In this document: positions 1 to 12,470 of the stretch, piece by piece
How positions within the stretch are numbered: the first letter of the stretch is position 1
Layout of the letters: each line of letters opens with the position of its first letter
Assembly (NCBI RefSeq): GCF_049243985.1
Contig: NC_135376.1
Location: forward strand, 40,529,001 to 40,593,000
Source of the DNA: Paroedura picta
Taxonomy: Eukaryota > Chordata > Lepidosauria > Squamata > Gekkonidae
Reading direction: 5' to 3'
DNA length: 64,000 bases
The notes under the pieces: model-generated
Database searches by the model: none
Seen by the model: only the letters and a program-made list of their open reading frames with translations
Told to the model about the DNA's origin: nothing
Made by a program: the position numbers and the translations under genes

Positions 1-299
1 CGCATGGGGAGCTCTTGCTTCACATGCCAATCAAAATAACACAACGTAAAACTCTGTCCTTTCTTTGGCATGAGAGCACTGCCACTTCCAGGAGGAAATC
101 CCAGCTCACTTGGCTGTGTTGCCTTTAAATAAATATAACAGCAATGTTCTAAGTCTGAGTTTGAACCTTGTTTTGCTACAAGAAGATGTGCTTGCTTCGC
201 CCTTTTAGCAAAGGAATACAATACACTAGAGAAAGCTGTGCAACAAAGATCGCATCAGTGTTCAGTCTGTACCTGCCTTATTATTACTAATTAACTCAC

Positions 300-336
300 C
301 TTACCAAGACCAGCAATCATTGGTGTATTCTCAGTC
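300..336 (-). CDS. SCLY: SCLY exon, [12 protein letters not shown] segment
   Basis: A 37-base exon, acceptor ttttag, donor gtgagt. Its first base completes the glycine of RPG and it ends in phase 0. It encodes [12 protein letters not shown], as in human SCLY. The next exon lies outside the window. Confidence 0.9.
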
Positions 337-3300
337 CTAAAACAGAAAAAAAGAAGAGTATTTGTAGATATTCACAGCACAATGCACGCAGCACAGGTAC
401 TTTACCTATTTGGTCAATTAACTCAGGTACTGAAGATGGCGGAGTAAGTGGAAAAAGAAGCCTGCTCTTGTTAACCCAAAAGTCCAGAGGGGATCTATTC
501 TAAACCAGTAGAGAAATATTTAAGATCTATGGCAACCTTCAAACATTATAAAACGTCCTTCACCATACACCTCCTATGAATAAGTAGCCTACATACACAT
601 TCAGTGAGAGATAGCTTTCTGGACAGTCTTGGCATACTGCCTACCTGCATATCCTTAAACTCCCTGCACCATGAAGAACATGACTAATGAACTAAGCAAT
701 GCAAATTTCCCAACAAATGAGAATTTCAGTTACTTGTTTATGTACATGCAGTGTACAAACATAGGTTCACAGGAAAATATCTGAAGAGATTAATAACATT
801 TCCTTTTTACTGCCTCATCTTGCAACTTGTCAATCTCAATAGAAAACAGGGGAGCCTTTGCTCATAGATTCCAATACTGGCCTCTCAATGGCTTTAGGCC
901 CACCCATCCTTCCACTGTCTTACCCAGGACGAAAATTACATTCCTGCCCACCTCCATACAGCATGGGATGGAGAGGGGTGGCAATTCCAGGTCCTCGCAC
1001 ATACAGAGCTCCGATCCGCGGGGCATAAAACTGCAACAATAAATTACAAATATAACTTTGAACTCCGGACAAGAACTAAGTAAAGATCCTAATATGAGAG
1101 ACAACAAGGACAAGTAAAACTAGCATAGGTCATAAAATGAGTTTTCACCCAAAGAGGAAAAGTGAAAATTAATGCTTGAGAGAGAAAACTTGGCTGCTAC
1201 CAAAGGAAAACAAAGATAAAAGTATAGAGGGATCTTACAGACACTGTCACAGATCACTTTTTATACTTTTCTTAGCGCCTCTGTATACATTATACAAGGA
1301 GCCTCTTGTGGCACAGAGTGGTAAGGCAGCAATATGCTGTCTGAAGCTGTCTGCCCATGAGGCTGGGAGTTCGATCCCAGCAGCCGGCTCAAGGTTGACT
1401 CAGCCTTCCATCCTTCTGAGGTCGGTAAAATGAGTACCCAGCTTGCTGGGGGGTAAACGGTAATGACTGGGGAAGGCACTGGCAAACCACCCCGTATTGA
1501 GTCTGCCATGAAAACGCTAGAGGGCATCACCCCAAGGGTCAGACATGACTCGGTGCTTGCACAGGGGATACCTTTACCTTTACCTTTATACATTATACAA
1601 TGGACAGATCCACGTATTTCCTCCACTTGTTGTCAGTAGCTTTGCATGTTTAAAACCACACAGTAAACATACTTTCAGATATCACAATTAGTTCAATAAT
1701 TACATATTCGGGTTTACCAAAACACTCAGATGAATCCTGGCAGAGAATAAGAGAAAGCTATAATGGATCATGGCCCGGCCATGTCATGCTCCAACACAGT
1801 GCAAAAACTTTGAACATTCTGCACCATCTAGTGGGGAAATTTTTTATATGCATTAAACACAAAGAGTGCACTGTGCACTCTTAGGTCCGCCTTGGAATTA
1901 TGATGTTAAAAAAGTTGGGATAAGTGATTTCTCTTACCCTCAGAACTACAGCATGAGTACACAGAATCACAGAATCATAGAGTTGGAAGGGGCCATCTAG
2001 TCCAACCCCCTGCTCAACGCAGGATCAGCCCTAAGCATCCAAGAAAAGTGTGTATCCAACCTACACATGAAAAGTTTCCTGCTGAACAAATCCTAAAAGC
2101 AATCTCTGCATCAAACTCCAAACCTGGGCAATGCGAATGAGAGAAAGGTATTTTTACCTCCCCTTTTCCTACTCTGCACAGGGGAGGTTGGAGCAGCAAT
2201 TGGGCTCAGAAAGTGCATATCTCATGGTGCACATCTCCTAACCCTCTTTTCATCCTACTCCGTTCCAGGTTACTCTACATTGATAGGGGCTCTACTGATT
2301 TTACAGCTGAAAGGGTCTTTGATGGGGAGAAATGTTATTTATGGCTGGAAGTTTGTTGTTTGTCAAATCTTAATTAATCCTCTTCTATGGAACTCTTACT
2401 TGTAAAGGCTTCACAGGCTGTGAAAACTGACAGTATTCAAGACTGGGAATGGGAATTATGGTTAGAAGATGCATGCCTCATGCAGTTTCCAACATCACTA
2501 TTACCTTGGTTGCCATCACTTACACAACATACAGAAAGGTCCAAAGAGAGGACAGCCATACCTTGTGCCCCACGATGGTGAGATAATCCACTCCCAGATC
2601 CTGCACATCCACTCGGCCCTTTCCTATCATCTGGGCTGCATCTGTATGTAAAAAGATTTGTGGCAGACCAGATGCCACTCTCCTCTTGTTGAGAGCTTGA
2701 ATCTGCTGACTGAGTTCTGAGATGGGCTAATGAGAAAACAAACACAATCTGAGGTCAGGGAGCTTTGCTCTGAGGAAAGTACTACTTACCACCTTTGATG
2801 CTACTGTGACTTGTGACCACTTAGGGCTGCTTTGCACTTTATTTGTTAATTATGTTATTTATTTATATACCACTCTCCCATAAGGCTCAGTGTTATTTAC
2901 ACAAAATGTAGGTATAATACAGAACAATTCATCACATCAACATCAACAACAATAATAGTGGGTTCCATAGCTGAAGGCAACAAGCATTGTAATATTTATC
3001 ATAACAACAATTTTCTAGCCATGATCCCATAGGTTGGTTAGTTTGGGTTCAGATCAGGAGAGGGTCTGGGGGCCCAAAGGATACTGCTGAATCAGTCCTT
3101 ATCCTGAGTCAAAGAGTCTATTTCATGTATCATCCCAATCTCTAATATGACTAGAATTGCTGAAGTCATTTAGAACTCCAATTTTGATCTTGAACTGATA
3201 CTTTGCCTGCTACTTGCTATTTTTCTGGTCTTCCTGTTTTATTTTGTGTGCATAATTTAACTCAAGCTACTGAAAAACTATTAGGAGAAAGCTTGTAGGA

Positions 3301-4957
3301 TACATGACTAGCTAACAGTGTAACATGAAAAAGAATAATGGGAAAGAAAAACAGTTAATGCAAAGGGAGAATGAGAAAGAAGAAAACCAATGAAATTTCT
3401 CCATGAATATTCAATATTAACAGTTCCATTTTTAAACGCTATTCCCTGGGAATCAACCGCATTGAATAGCCCAGCCTTTTCAACCTTTTGACCATGGAGA
3501 AACCCCAGAAATTTTGTTTATAATTTTGAGGAACCCGGGAAGTTGTGACTTGTCCCTTCAGAGGGTGCATAAGTAAGATGTGGGAGCCAGCCAATCAGAT
3601 CAATCATTTACCATTTCCATTCAGAGAACAGGCCTGTACAGCAACAGGGGGAAGTGGACTCCAGTGGCATCTAGTGATGTCAATGGCCATCCAAACTTTT
3701 GGGAAAGGCCACATAACTCCTGGGGAGATCTTGCATAATTCCAGGATTCCCCAGAACCCTGGCTAGGAATCTCTGGAGTAGCCTGAGGATTCTGAGACGA
3801 TATGCTTAGGTATGCCTGGTGAATTATTTTGCCACATGCAGAAAGCTTAAGTCTTTCCCCATGAGCATGTGGGCTATAAAAATTAAAGGAGCAACTCACC
3901 ATGATAACTCCAGTCTCATTATTGGCCAGCATGACTGAAACAAGACACGTGGTTGGGCGGACTGCTGCAACAACATCATCTACTTCTACCTGCCCAGTTG
4001 CTTTGGACACTGGGACAAAACTGGCTTCTGAAAATAAGCATGCAAACAAGTTAAGGCTCAATGCATTTGTCTACAATTCCACTACTTCTTGGATCAGATT
4101 CAGAATATGTGTAATGGAAAAGCAGCATGATAGGAAATTAATGTTCATGTACCTAGGTGACAGACTGTCAAAGCTTAACGCCTAACAGAGTCTGAAAACC
4201 TTTGAATGACAGGTAATTTGAATTGAATTCTGTTGAGAGAGTCGGTTAAGGAGTTGACAGTTGGGAACTAAGTTGAAGAAGAGACAGTGAAGCAATGACT
4301 TTGGACCGGGAAGGAAGCTAAGAGAGATCAAGGAGGTTTCTCATTCAAACAAAAAAGGAAAATGGCTTCTAGTAAAGAGAAGTAATCTCTGCCCACATGA
4401 GAAATAGCTTCTAGAAAAGAGGAGTGATCCAGGGTCTGTGTATAAAGCAGGATTTTGTTGAATAGCAGACTTTACTTGTTAGCAACAAATTATCTGGTGT
4501 GTGTGTGAATACAAAGTTACCTCAGTTTTATTATCTGTTCCCCTCATACATCCTACACCTGATTCCACATGACTATCTCCTCCAAGTTAAATAAAGCATT
4601 TTGTTTATTTTGGCCTTTCAAAGCCTCTTGTGTGCCATTTCAAAAATATAAGACTGTGATTTTGTCTCCTCCATAAGTTCCTTTGGCTGAGCCAGCATTT
4701 TCTTCAATTTCTATATCATCTCTCTCAGACTAGCTGTCTCAGGACAATTTACAACATTCAATATGTAGTATCAATTCCATCACATTAAAAAACAGATAAT
4801 ATTCATTAAAACATGTTAAAAACAGTTGACAAAAATCAATAATTATCAGCAACCAGTTGATATCCATTCTGATTCTCTAAGAGTGAGAGGAGGTAATGAG
4901 AGCAGGTGAGAGAGACCCAACTAGACGTCTTAGATGTATTTCTGTTGGCCTTTATTT

Positions 4958-5034
<77 letters not shown>

Positions 5035-8000
5035 GTGTGTGTATATGTGTATATGTGTATATATAATAAAGTGACTAGGTGAAAAGCCATAGACCAACAA
5101 ATAAGAAAAAAATAGATATGCAAACTGCTCAGCAAGAAAGAAGACAGAAGGGAAAGTCCTGCAAGTAAGAGGGCAAGATCATCATAGCATATTATGTCCT
5201 TTTCTAGTTTTACAATATCTGAAGCTGCACCTTCTTGATCATTAAAATCTGGCTCTGAGAATCATTTAGTGATCCAGTCTGGGACAAGGCTGGTGTCCAC
5301 TGATGAACTATGAAATCAGTCACTAGCCATACTCCAGACAGTGGTAATTTCAAGAGGACTCAGAGATTGCTCTTTCCTTTCATGTTTAATATCATTTTGG
5401 GAAGCTAAAGTTTTAGTTAGGTGACTCTTTTAATATGTTTATCTGGCTTGCTTTTATTATTTTACCACTATCTTGTTTCATTTGTTCTATGTAAACGTTT
5501 TTAAATGTTTCATGTAAACTGCCCAGAGCCGTAGGGAAGGTCGGTATAAAAATATAAATAAATTAATAAATAAATTAATTGATTAATAAATAAATTAATT
5601 AATTTGTGCCTCACTTGGAAACTGTAAAACTGCAACTGCTGGACAAGAGAAGTTCAAAGTTGGAGAATAGGTAGGAAGCAAAATTATTCAGTGATCCTTG
5701 ACCATCTTCTACAGTCGTTAATACTCACCAGCCTCACGTTCTTTCAGCAAGTGCTCCACAGGGAGGCGGACTGAGTCATGTTCAACACAGGAAATAATTA
5801 AATGTGGATGTGTCCCCCAAATTTTCTTTTGATCTCTAAGCCCATCATGCCTCTGCTTGTTGCTATCTCTAAAATACTTCACTGCAGTGTGGATCACCAA
5901 GTTGTTTGCCTGCAGGAAAGAATAGAATACAAATCCTATTGTCATCTATCGCAGTGGTCCCCAACCTTTTTATCACCGGGGACCACTCAACGCTGGGGAC
6001 CACTCAACGCCTTTTACTGAGGCCCGGTGGGGGGGGTAGTTCTCTACTCTCAACCACTGCCCTAACGCTCTCTGATCGCTATGGTAATGTTTAAACATCC
6101 CTTCAAAATAAGATACAGACACACCACAACAATGAACATAAGGAACATTTTATTTTCATGGAAATTTTAACTCATGACAATGACAAATCAATGGGAACCC
6201 TGAGCTTGTTTCTCTGCAACGAGATAGTCCTATCTGGGAGTGATGGGAGACAATGACACCCGAAGTGTGTTGTAAAGGGCCGGGGGGGGGTGAAGTAAAG
6301 GGCCGGGAGGGGGGGGGGAGAAGGCGTCCTTCGGGGCCCACCTCCAATTAGTCGAAGGACCACATGTGGTCCGCAGCCCACAGGTTGGGGATCGCTAATC
6401 TATCGGATACTTCAAATCCAGTTTTGGAGGGCAATGCACTAGTCTATCTCTTGGTTCAGTAACACAATCAATCTATAAGGTGCTCAAAGGTGCTACTGGA
6501 CATGGAACTAGCTGTTTTACTGCAGACCATCACAGCTATCCTTTGAAAGAATCAATCACACCTTACCTGTTTTAAATAAAACTAGACCTGTTCTACAGGA
6601 GAGGCCTAACTCTTTGTTTGTTCAGAATGTTTTTTCCCCATACTAACCTGGAACTACAAATAAAGAGAGAGCCAGCTTGGTTTAGTGGTTAGGAGTGCAG
6701 ACTTCTAATCTGGCAAGCTGGGTTTGATACCGCGTTCCCCCACATGCAACCAGCTGGGTGACTTTGGGCTCACCACAGCACTGATAAAGCTGTTCTGACT
6801 GATCTGTAATATCAGGGCTCTCTCAGCCTCACCTGCCTCACAGGGTGTCTGTTGTGGGGAGAGGAAAGGGAAGGCGATTGTAAGTCGCTTTGAGACTCCT
6901 TCTGGTAAAGAAAAATGGCATATAAGAACCAACTCTTCTTCCAAAGTCTGTCATATTTTTCTTTTTATTCTATTCTGAGGAACTCAAGGTGTTCTTCCCT
7001 CCTCCATTTCACAACAACCTTGAGAGGTAAGAAAGTCAGGGCCCAGAATGATTTTACTATGGTCATCCAGGAAGTTTCATGACGGAATGGGGATCTGAAC
7101 ACAGGTCTCTCAAGTCTTAGCTCAATACCCTAACCATAGTGTGTAGACCACGAAGGCTCAGAAAATCCTATTTGTGTGTTCTGGACTGCTTTTTGAGCCA
7201 TTTCTCCATCTCACCTCTGTCCCACCAGAAGTGAAGATGATGTCTTGAGGCTGTCCTCCTACCATTCTAGCCAGACTCTGGCGAGCTTCATTTATGATCT
7301 CTTTAGCCCTTTGACCTGTAGAATCAAGGCCCAAAGTTTAATTCACTGAGAACTAAGAAAACAATATTCCTCAAAAGACAGTAATACTGAAAGGTTATGC
7401 CTACGCAAGTGTTATTCCAATACAATAGAAAGATTTTAAGGAACAAAAACAAATTCCAGGAATTTGGTTCTGTGGTCGTGGCAAAAATATTTGTTCCAGT
7501 GAGTAATAAAGACTGGTTCACAGAGAAAGAAGGCCATTTCATAACAATATCTTGAAAACTTGGATAAAACTGAAAATAGAAACAAGTCTGGCCTATAACT
7601 GGCCAGAATGTCTCGAGTGACACTAATAAGATAAAGATTCAGTCAGGGCTTTTCCATATGATCAGTAAAATGAGGTTGTTTCTGCATTCTCTCTCACTCT
7701 CAAATCAGCATGAATATTCCTGAGTTTAAACGTTATGGTGCAGGAGCGCTCAAAAGTATTTAAGATAAATGCATATATAATCTCTGTTCCTTTAAAAATG
7801 TGCAGAGTCAAGTCAGAATAGAGGAGAACCTTCATTGCAGGCAATAATAACAGGCAATAATAGTGACTTGGAGACTTACACAAGCAAATGTAGATAGGTT
7901 CCTGTCTCCAAGAAATGTATTATCTAAAACAGACAATGATGAAACAACCGGAATGTTTGCACTGAATTAATGTGACTAACAATGCAATCCTGAGCAGAGT

Positions 8001-8444
8001 TTCACCTTTGTAAATTAAGTGAAGTCAAATGTAAATTCACATGCAAATATATCATGTTTTTCCATTGACCCATTGCTTTGTAAACTGTGATGGGAAAATG
8101 TGATGTTTCTCCAATATCTGTGCTCTTTTGAGGAAGAACATCTAGATTACACCAGAAATTGAAGCATTTCTCTGTTGTTGCACAGCTCCCTTGTATTGGC
8201 TGTCATCTCTAGTTTGGCCCTAAATCTTTAATGCTAGTGTCTTGAACAAGGAATTGAGCTTCGGCTGAAGACCCATTTGTATGCAAAAGGAGAAACTCTC
8301 ATACTGTGCTTCCATACAAGCTTGCTCTCACCTGCTGCGTAGAAACTGCTAGGATTGCCCCATGCTTCACGCATGGCTTCACTAACTGACTGAATCACCT
8401 CGGGTGCCAGAGGGGTAGTTGCATTGTAATCCATGTAAATCTTT
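300..8444 (-). CDS. SCLY: Selenocysteine lyase, internal exons (partial gene)
   Basis: SCLY is a cytosolic, pyridoxal-phosphate-dependent enzyme that splits selenocysteine into alanine and selenium for reuse in selenoprotein synthesis. Seven exons read right to left: 8444-8332, 7315-7215, 5909-5729, 4027-3900, 2726-2562, 1030-924 and 336-300. All have AG/GT borders and matching phases and give about 277 residues. Landmarks are [21 protein letters not shown]-like CVEHDS, HTDAAQ, the PLP-lysine motif TIVGHK (the lysine is the last codon of exon 2726-2562), [13 protein letters not shown] and NFRPGTENTP. These follow human SCLY (445 residues) closely. The C-terminal third with the catalytic cysteine lies beyond position 1. 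The N-terminal coding exon is not settled (see 9413-9450). The gene is divergent from the plus-strand gene at 15964 across a CpG-rich promoter. Confidence 0.95.
924..1030 (-). CDS. SCLY: SCLY exon, FYAPRIG to NFRPG
   Basis: A 107-base exon, acceptor ttgttgcag, donor gtaagac, phase 0 in and 2 out. It encodes [15 protein letters not shown] and [11 protein letters not shown]. It directly follows the PLP-lysine exon. Human has arginine where this copy has the cysteine of QECNF. Confidence 0.93.
1298..1586 (+). repeat. Sauria SINE, full length, young
   Basis: A tRNA-derived head is followed by the characteristic body (gtaaacggtaatgactgggg) and a BovB-type 3' end (gtcagacatgactcggtgct) with a ctttacctttacc tail. 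It is flanked by a perfect 14-base target duplication, tatacattatacaa, at 1284-1297 and 1587-1600. It sits in a SCLY intron. Confidence 0.93.
1961..2080 (-). repeat. CR1-type LINE 3' end fragment
   Basis: Contains the reverse complement of the CR1 3' end: tcatagagttggaaggggcc, then the block ccatctagtccaaccccctg. Only the terminal part remains. In a SCLY intron. Confidence 0.7.
2562..2726 (-). CDS. SCLY: SCLY exon with PLP-binding lysine
   Basis: A 165-base, 55-codon exon in phase 0-0 with acceptor ctcattag and donor gtatgg. It holds the cofactor-contacting HTDAAQ motif and ends with LTIVGHK, whose lysine forms the Schiff base with PLP in this aminotransferase-V family. Confidence 0.95.
2842..2960 (-). 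repeat. L2-like LINE 3' tail fragment
   Basis: The tatttatataccactctccc / ctcagtg block resembles the reverse-oriented L2-like tails at 37090 and 58566. Confidence 0.45.
3472..3785 (+). mobile_element. hAT-like MITE, degraded
   Basis: Starts with cagccttttcaacctttt followed by a gagaaacccc block. The same terminal sequence, inverted, closes the element at 57758-58028, and a third relative lies at 43075-43375. The right end is not clear here. Confidence 0.45.
3900..4027 (-). CDS. SCLY: SCLY exon, FVPVSK to NNETGVIM
   Basis: A 128-base exon, acceptor tattttcag, donor gtgagttg, phase 1 in and 0 out. It encodes [15 protein letters not shown] and [19 protein letters not shown], close to the human protein. 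Confidence 0.95.
4953..5067. repeat. TG/TA compound microsatellite
   Basis: About 110 bases of alternating (tg)n and (ta)n blocks in a SCLY intron. A potential Z-DNA stretch. The histidine/threonine-rich ORF across it is an artefact. Confidence 0.97.
5510..5610 (+). repeat. L2-like 3' terminus with AT-rich tail
   Basis: aactgcccagagccgtaggg followed by ggtataaaaatataaataaa is the usual end of squamate L2-like LINEs. It runs into a taaa-rich simple repeat. Confidence 0.55.
5729..5909 (-). CDS. SCLY: SCLY exon, ANNLVIHT to VEHDSVRLP
   Basis: A 181-base exon, acceptor tttcctgcag, donor gtgagtat, phase 0 in and 1 out. It encodes [12 protein letters not shown], a variable charged loop, then [15 protein letters not shown]. 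Confidence 0.95.
5952..6397 (+). mobile_element. Non-autonomous hAT transposon with 8-bp TSD
   Basis: A 446-base element with terminal inverted repeats cagtggtccccaacc and ggttggggatcgcta. It is flanked by a perfect 8-base duplication, atctatcg (5944-5951 and 6398-6405). No transposase is seen. It lies in the SCLY intron between the exons at 5729 and 7215. Confidence 0.9.
6666..6945 (+). repeat. tRNA-derived squamate SINE
   Basis: Head tttagtggttaggagtgcag with A/B-box-like sequences, body ctgttgtggggagaggaaag, tail of cttcttcc. This family recurs at 10194, 22622, 24535, 30296, 30525, 50043, 57470 and 61146. Confidence 0.85.
6985..7165 (-). repeat. Old tRNA-type SINE (MIR-like), inverted
   Basis: acaacaaccttgagaggtaa, then gggatctgaacacaggtctc and ccctaaccatagtgt give the order of an inverted tRNA-derived SINE. 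The copy is diverged and has no clear target duplication. Confidence 0.5.
7215..7315 (-). CDS. SCLY: SCLY exon, [10 protein letters not shown] to FTSGGTE
   Basis: A 101-base exon, acceptor gattctacag, donor gtgagatg, phase 1 in and 0 out. It encodes [18 protein letters not shown] and then the PLP-site motif TSGGTE. Confidence 0.95.
8332..8444 (-). CDS. SCLY: SCLY exon, [11 protein letters not shown] to FYAAG
   Basis: A 113-base exon, acceptor ttcctgcag, donor gtgagagc. It encodes [16 protein letters not shown] and [11 protein letters not shown], matching the start of the conserved human SCLY domain. Its first base completes a codon begun upstream (phase 2), so a further 5' coding exon should exist unless translation starts at the internal ATG of MDYNATT. 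Confidence 0.95.
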
Positions 8445-9412
8445 CTGCAGGAAAATGAACAGGAGGATTGTTACCATAAAAGGGGCATTAGTGTTGGAAT
8501 ATGCAAGATCTGTACTGTGCATGACTAAACAGCATGTGAAGACTATTCTGCAAGGGGCATCAGAGGAGATGTGTTATTTGCATAGTCAGAACAGAAACTT
8601 GCTGATATTTTCAAATAATCTTCTCTAGTGTCCTGACCAGCTCAATTGAAGACTTCCTGCTCCTTTGAGCACACTGCCCCCTGCTTGCCTCCACAACAGA
8701 CTGACTAAATTGCAGAACAATACAACAATGAGACAGCTAGGTCTCTCCCTCCTCTTTCTATACAGAGTTTGTTTCTCTTCACAATAAAACTATTTTATTA
8801 TTTTAAGCAGCTTGGTGCTTGACCCCTCTTTGCATATTTAAATTTAAAATTTTGCCAGTAATTAGATGCATGAATACTATGACTGTTAAAAGAACAATTT
8901 CCACCTGAAAAAAGTTTCCCCTGGAACAACTGTCACTACATTTAGTGAACAGCTGACACTAGTATTCGGAAGTTTACAAAATTGCTGTCTTTCTTTTGCA
9001 CTGAAGAGTGACAACAGCTTTGATAAACACTCCATCTGAAGCATGCATGAATCTGACACCTCCAAATTCTTTGTTGCTTTTGCTCATAATCAGACTTGCA
9101 AAATTAACTAATAATCTTGCTGTTTCTGGACATCTGGCCTAAGACCCTTTTAATTGTTACAGATTTGCAACCCAATCGTTTGAGCATTTTGCCAGGAGTA
9201 ATTTCCACTTAGTTCAACTGGACTGACTTCCAAATTAAATGACATATGAGTATCTTAGCTCACATAAGAGTATCTTGGAACTTTGCATTATGAAAAACAG
9301 CCGCCCCTTGCTCTAAAGAAATCAGATGAACTGAAAACCTGACTGATGACATTTTTCCTTCTCCAGCACAGCCAATTTCCTCGCAGATCTCCTTTGCTTT
9401 GTTCACTAACAC

Positions 9413-9450
9413 CTTCTTGGCTTGAACATTTTCCATAGTCCATGAACTTC
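9413..9450 (-). CDS. SCLY: Possible 5' coding exon of SCLY
   Basis: A 38-base stretch with acceptor cttttttaaag and donor gtgttag. In the frame that joins the next exon in phase 2 it ends with MFKPRR followed by KIYMDY, which could supply a start codon. Human has SPERKVYMDY at this point. The donor is not strong and the upstream exon is not identified. A chance match is quite possible. Confidence 0.3.
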
Positions 9451-10193
9451 CTTTAAAAAAGAAGTAATATACTGTTAAAAAACTTCAAACTGTACAGATG
9501 CCAATTAACCAAAGATAAGGCATAGCCACTGCACTGACTTTTCAGAAATATTGTGACATAATTCTACAGACAAAATCCGGGATGATTAGTTCAAATCAGA
9601 TATGTCATACTGTCTACCCCTCATGCTGTATGCACATTACTTCTGCTAAGAACTCAATTTTCTGGCATAATCAGTAGGGGAAAGTAAGTGGGATTGACAA
9701 ACCCAGCTCAGTCAAAATGAGGCACTCAGTTCCTCCATAATAATCCTACAGAGGTCCCTTTGGCCTACAGTTCCACAGCTCAGAGTGTATGGTCCCTCCT
9801 GGCCCTCGGACTCATGTAAGCTTTTGGTCTTATTCCTTCCTCAGGCCTACGCCTCCTCTGCCTCTTTTTCATCCATCCTTCCCACAAGTCTGTGTTTTTT
9901 CTACCAAGTGGGCCTTCTCCAGTCTTCCCACTCCCCTTTTGCATTGTGTTATCTTATTAGGTATGAGGTCTATCTCTTGGCACCACTAGTTAAAGGACCC
10001 CAAATGATTGAGCAACAAAAGGGTACTGGGACCAGCTGCTACTCAGAATAGCCAGTGCTAGATCAGAGAAACCCACCACAATGTCTGCTGATGAGAATGC
10101 CAGTAGTGAACATCTGTTCTCTTTGGGTGAGTGATGGGACCACATGGTACATCCCTGTACTTTCCTGACTGGACAAAAAGGGATATGCCAGAC

Positions 10194-10300
10194 CAAGAAG
10201 AAGAAGAGTTGGTTCTTATATGCCGCTTTTCCCTACCCGAAGAAGGCTCAAAGCGGCTTACAGTCGCCTTCCCTTTCCTCTCCCCACAACAGACACCCAA
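10194..10300 (-). repeat. tRNA-derived SINE, 3' half, inverted
   Basis: Reverse complement of the family body and tail: agaagaagagttggttctta, then gccgcttttccctacccgaa and ctctccccacaacagacacc. Confidence 0.8.
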
Positions 10301-11257
10301 GAAAAGTAGGCAGCAGTGGTAACAGGCAAGAACAGGGGCTTCTATGACTGGCTACACCTTGAGAGGAAAAACCAGCAGCAGGAAGGAAGAAATGGCAAAC
10401 GCTAAGTGGTGAGCTCCTGCCCATGCCCAGGAGACTCATTACCAAAATAGTCACCTGCCATTTCTGCAACAGTTGTAGCAAAACCAGCAAGACAGGCTGC
10501 CATAGTCCCCTACTGCAGCCACCACACCTGCACACTTGAAGCCAGCTTTGCCAGCAGCCATAGCAAATCTGGAGACATTGCCTCAACAGTTGCTGGAACT
10601 ACTGACAAGACTTGGGCAGCCTCTTCTTCGGGGAATGCTATTGCCAGCTCTTTTGAGTCCTAAAGCTTGACTTTTCCCTGACTCTATGCTGAGTCGGAAA
10701 GCAATTTGCTTTCAGCCTGAGATTACCCCTGGGGGGACAGGTGGGGATAAAGTTAAAGCTAGATATGGGGCCACCCAAAATGCAAATACTAAAATCTGTC
10801 TGACTTGGCGCATGAAGCACTGCCAGACTACCAATTTAGAATTCACATACCAGAGGCTCAAAACATACTGGTTCAGATCTCTAACAGGTCGCCACTGCAC
10901 AAGAGGTGAGAGAGCCTGCAACAAATCTAGCCATCTATCTGTCCTTCCAACTCACGCCTTTTTTGAGACATGCTAGACACCAGTGTTCCTGCTAAGATGT
11001 GCACATGAGCAGCATTAAACAGGAAGCCCTGCTCAGCAGCACTCTCGAGCCATACAGGGACTTGCACTGTCCATTGCCTATTTTAAGATTACAGCAGTTA
11101 TATTCTGCTCAGGCTGTGAACTGCTCGGCTCAGTAAGGAAAAAAAAATAGAGGGAACACAGCTATGAACTCCTGCTGTCAGGAGCTGATGGACATTCTGC
11201 CAGAGCAGTAAAAAAAACAGGCTTGAACTTACTATAACCACTGTTCATTGACGTCTT

Positions 11258-12470
11258 GTGTGCAGACAAACATTGAGACTGCTCAGGTGTAGGCTGGCTG
11301 CAGAAGACTTTTCATTAAAGCTCTTATTGGGGGCGCTCCTGACCACTCAAAACCATGCAGGTGCTCACCTTCCCGCCTGGCGCACCATGTGTTCCGAGGG
11401 TGCAGTACCCCTTTCCCTCAGTTCTGACACGCTTCTGCCAGCCCAGGAAATATATGAAGGGGAGGTCAGAGCAAACCTCAGTCCAGCTCAACTCACGAAG
11501 GAACACCATAGGCTCACAGCGAGGACAGAGGGAGGGAATGTATGTCTGCACACAAGATGTCAATTGTGTTGCAGCCTCACAGTGGGATGTTCATGAGCTC
11601 TTACCATGGAGGAAGGGTAAGCCTGAACAAGGACTACAGAACCGATCTTCCAAAACCAGCATTGTCTTTATCATAAAGATCCAACGTGTAATGTTTGATG
11701 AATGTGTCCTCTTGCGACCAAGTCGCAGCAGGATAGATCTCAGGAAGGGGAACCCTGCGAAGAAAAGCTGTGGACAAACCCATAGCTTGAATCGAATGTG
11801 CTTGAACCCCTAGGGGAGAGGACAATCCAGCCACTTCATACGCACCATGGATAGCAGAGACCACCCAGCAGGCAATGGAATTAGCTGAAGCGGATTCCCC
11901 CTTCTTATTCAATAACAAATGAATAAAGCTTTTGATCTCCTAAAATCTCGTGTCCGATCTAAAGTAAAGCCCTCTTCACATCCAAGGAGTGAAGGGAGCA
12001 TTCTGAATTTGAAGAGGGATTAGGATAGAAAACCAGGAGAAACACCTCCTGAGCTAAATATTAGTGGGAGACTATCTTGGGGAGGAAAACTCTCGAAAGG
12101 TGCAGCACAACTTTCCCTGGGGAAAAATGTATATAAGGGAGTGAATTTCTGGCAGATATAATACGCGCCAACATTGTGAGCTTCTCCCAGGCAGAGAAGG
12201 CAGTGTTTATGATCATCAGCATGGGACATCTTCACTCCACACTTAGAGCACTTTTTAAAAATAGCCTTAGAGGCCATAGAAGGGAAAAAGAAACCTGAAA
12301 CAATCACAATTGAAGCAGTTGAAAAGATGTCTTCCACTTGTAGTGGCAAAAAAGGAACTGGGGGAAGGGGGCGCTCCACCCCTAGAATACATAGTGGGAA
12401 GGCAGGTGCATGCATGATTTTGAGGGGTCAGCTTTAAGTCTCCTATAGCTTTAATGAAAAGTTTTCTGCA
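11258..12470 (-). mobile_element. Probable DIRS-like retroelement fossil
   Basis: A minus-strand reading frame near 12150-12290 carries a Cys/His cluster of the type KCSKCG...HKHCLLCLGEAHNVG. I associate this with gag-like proteins of DIRS-type retroelements in reptiles and fish. The flanking sequence down to about 11258 may belong to the same copy. It is partial and broken, a fossil. Ends and family are uncertain. Confidence 0.4.

Noticed and set aside
4836-5135. ORF rich in His/Thr/Ile
   Set aside because: Translation of the TG/TA microsatellite.
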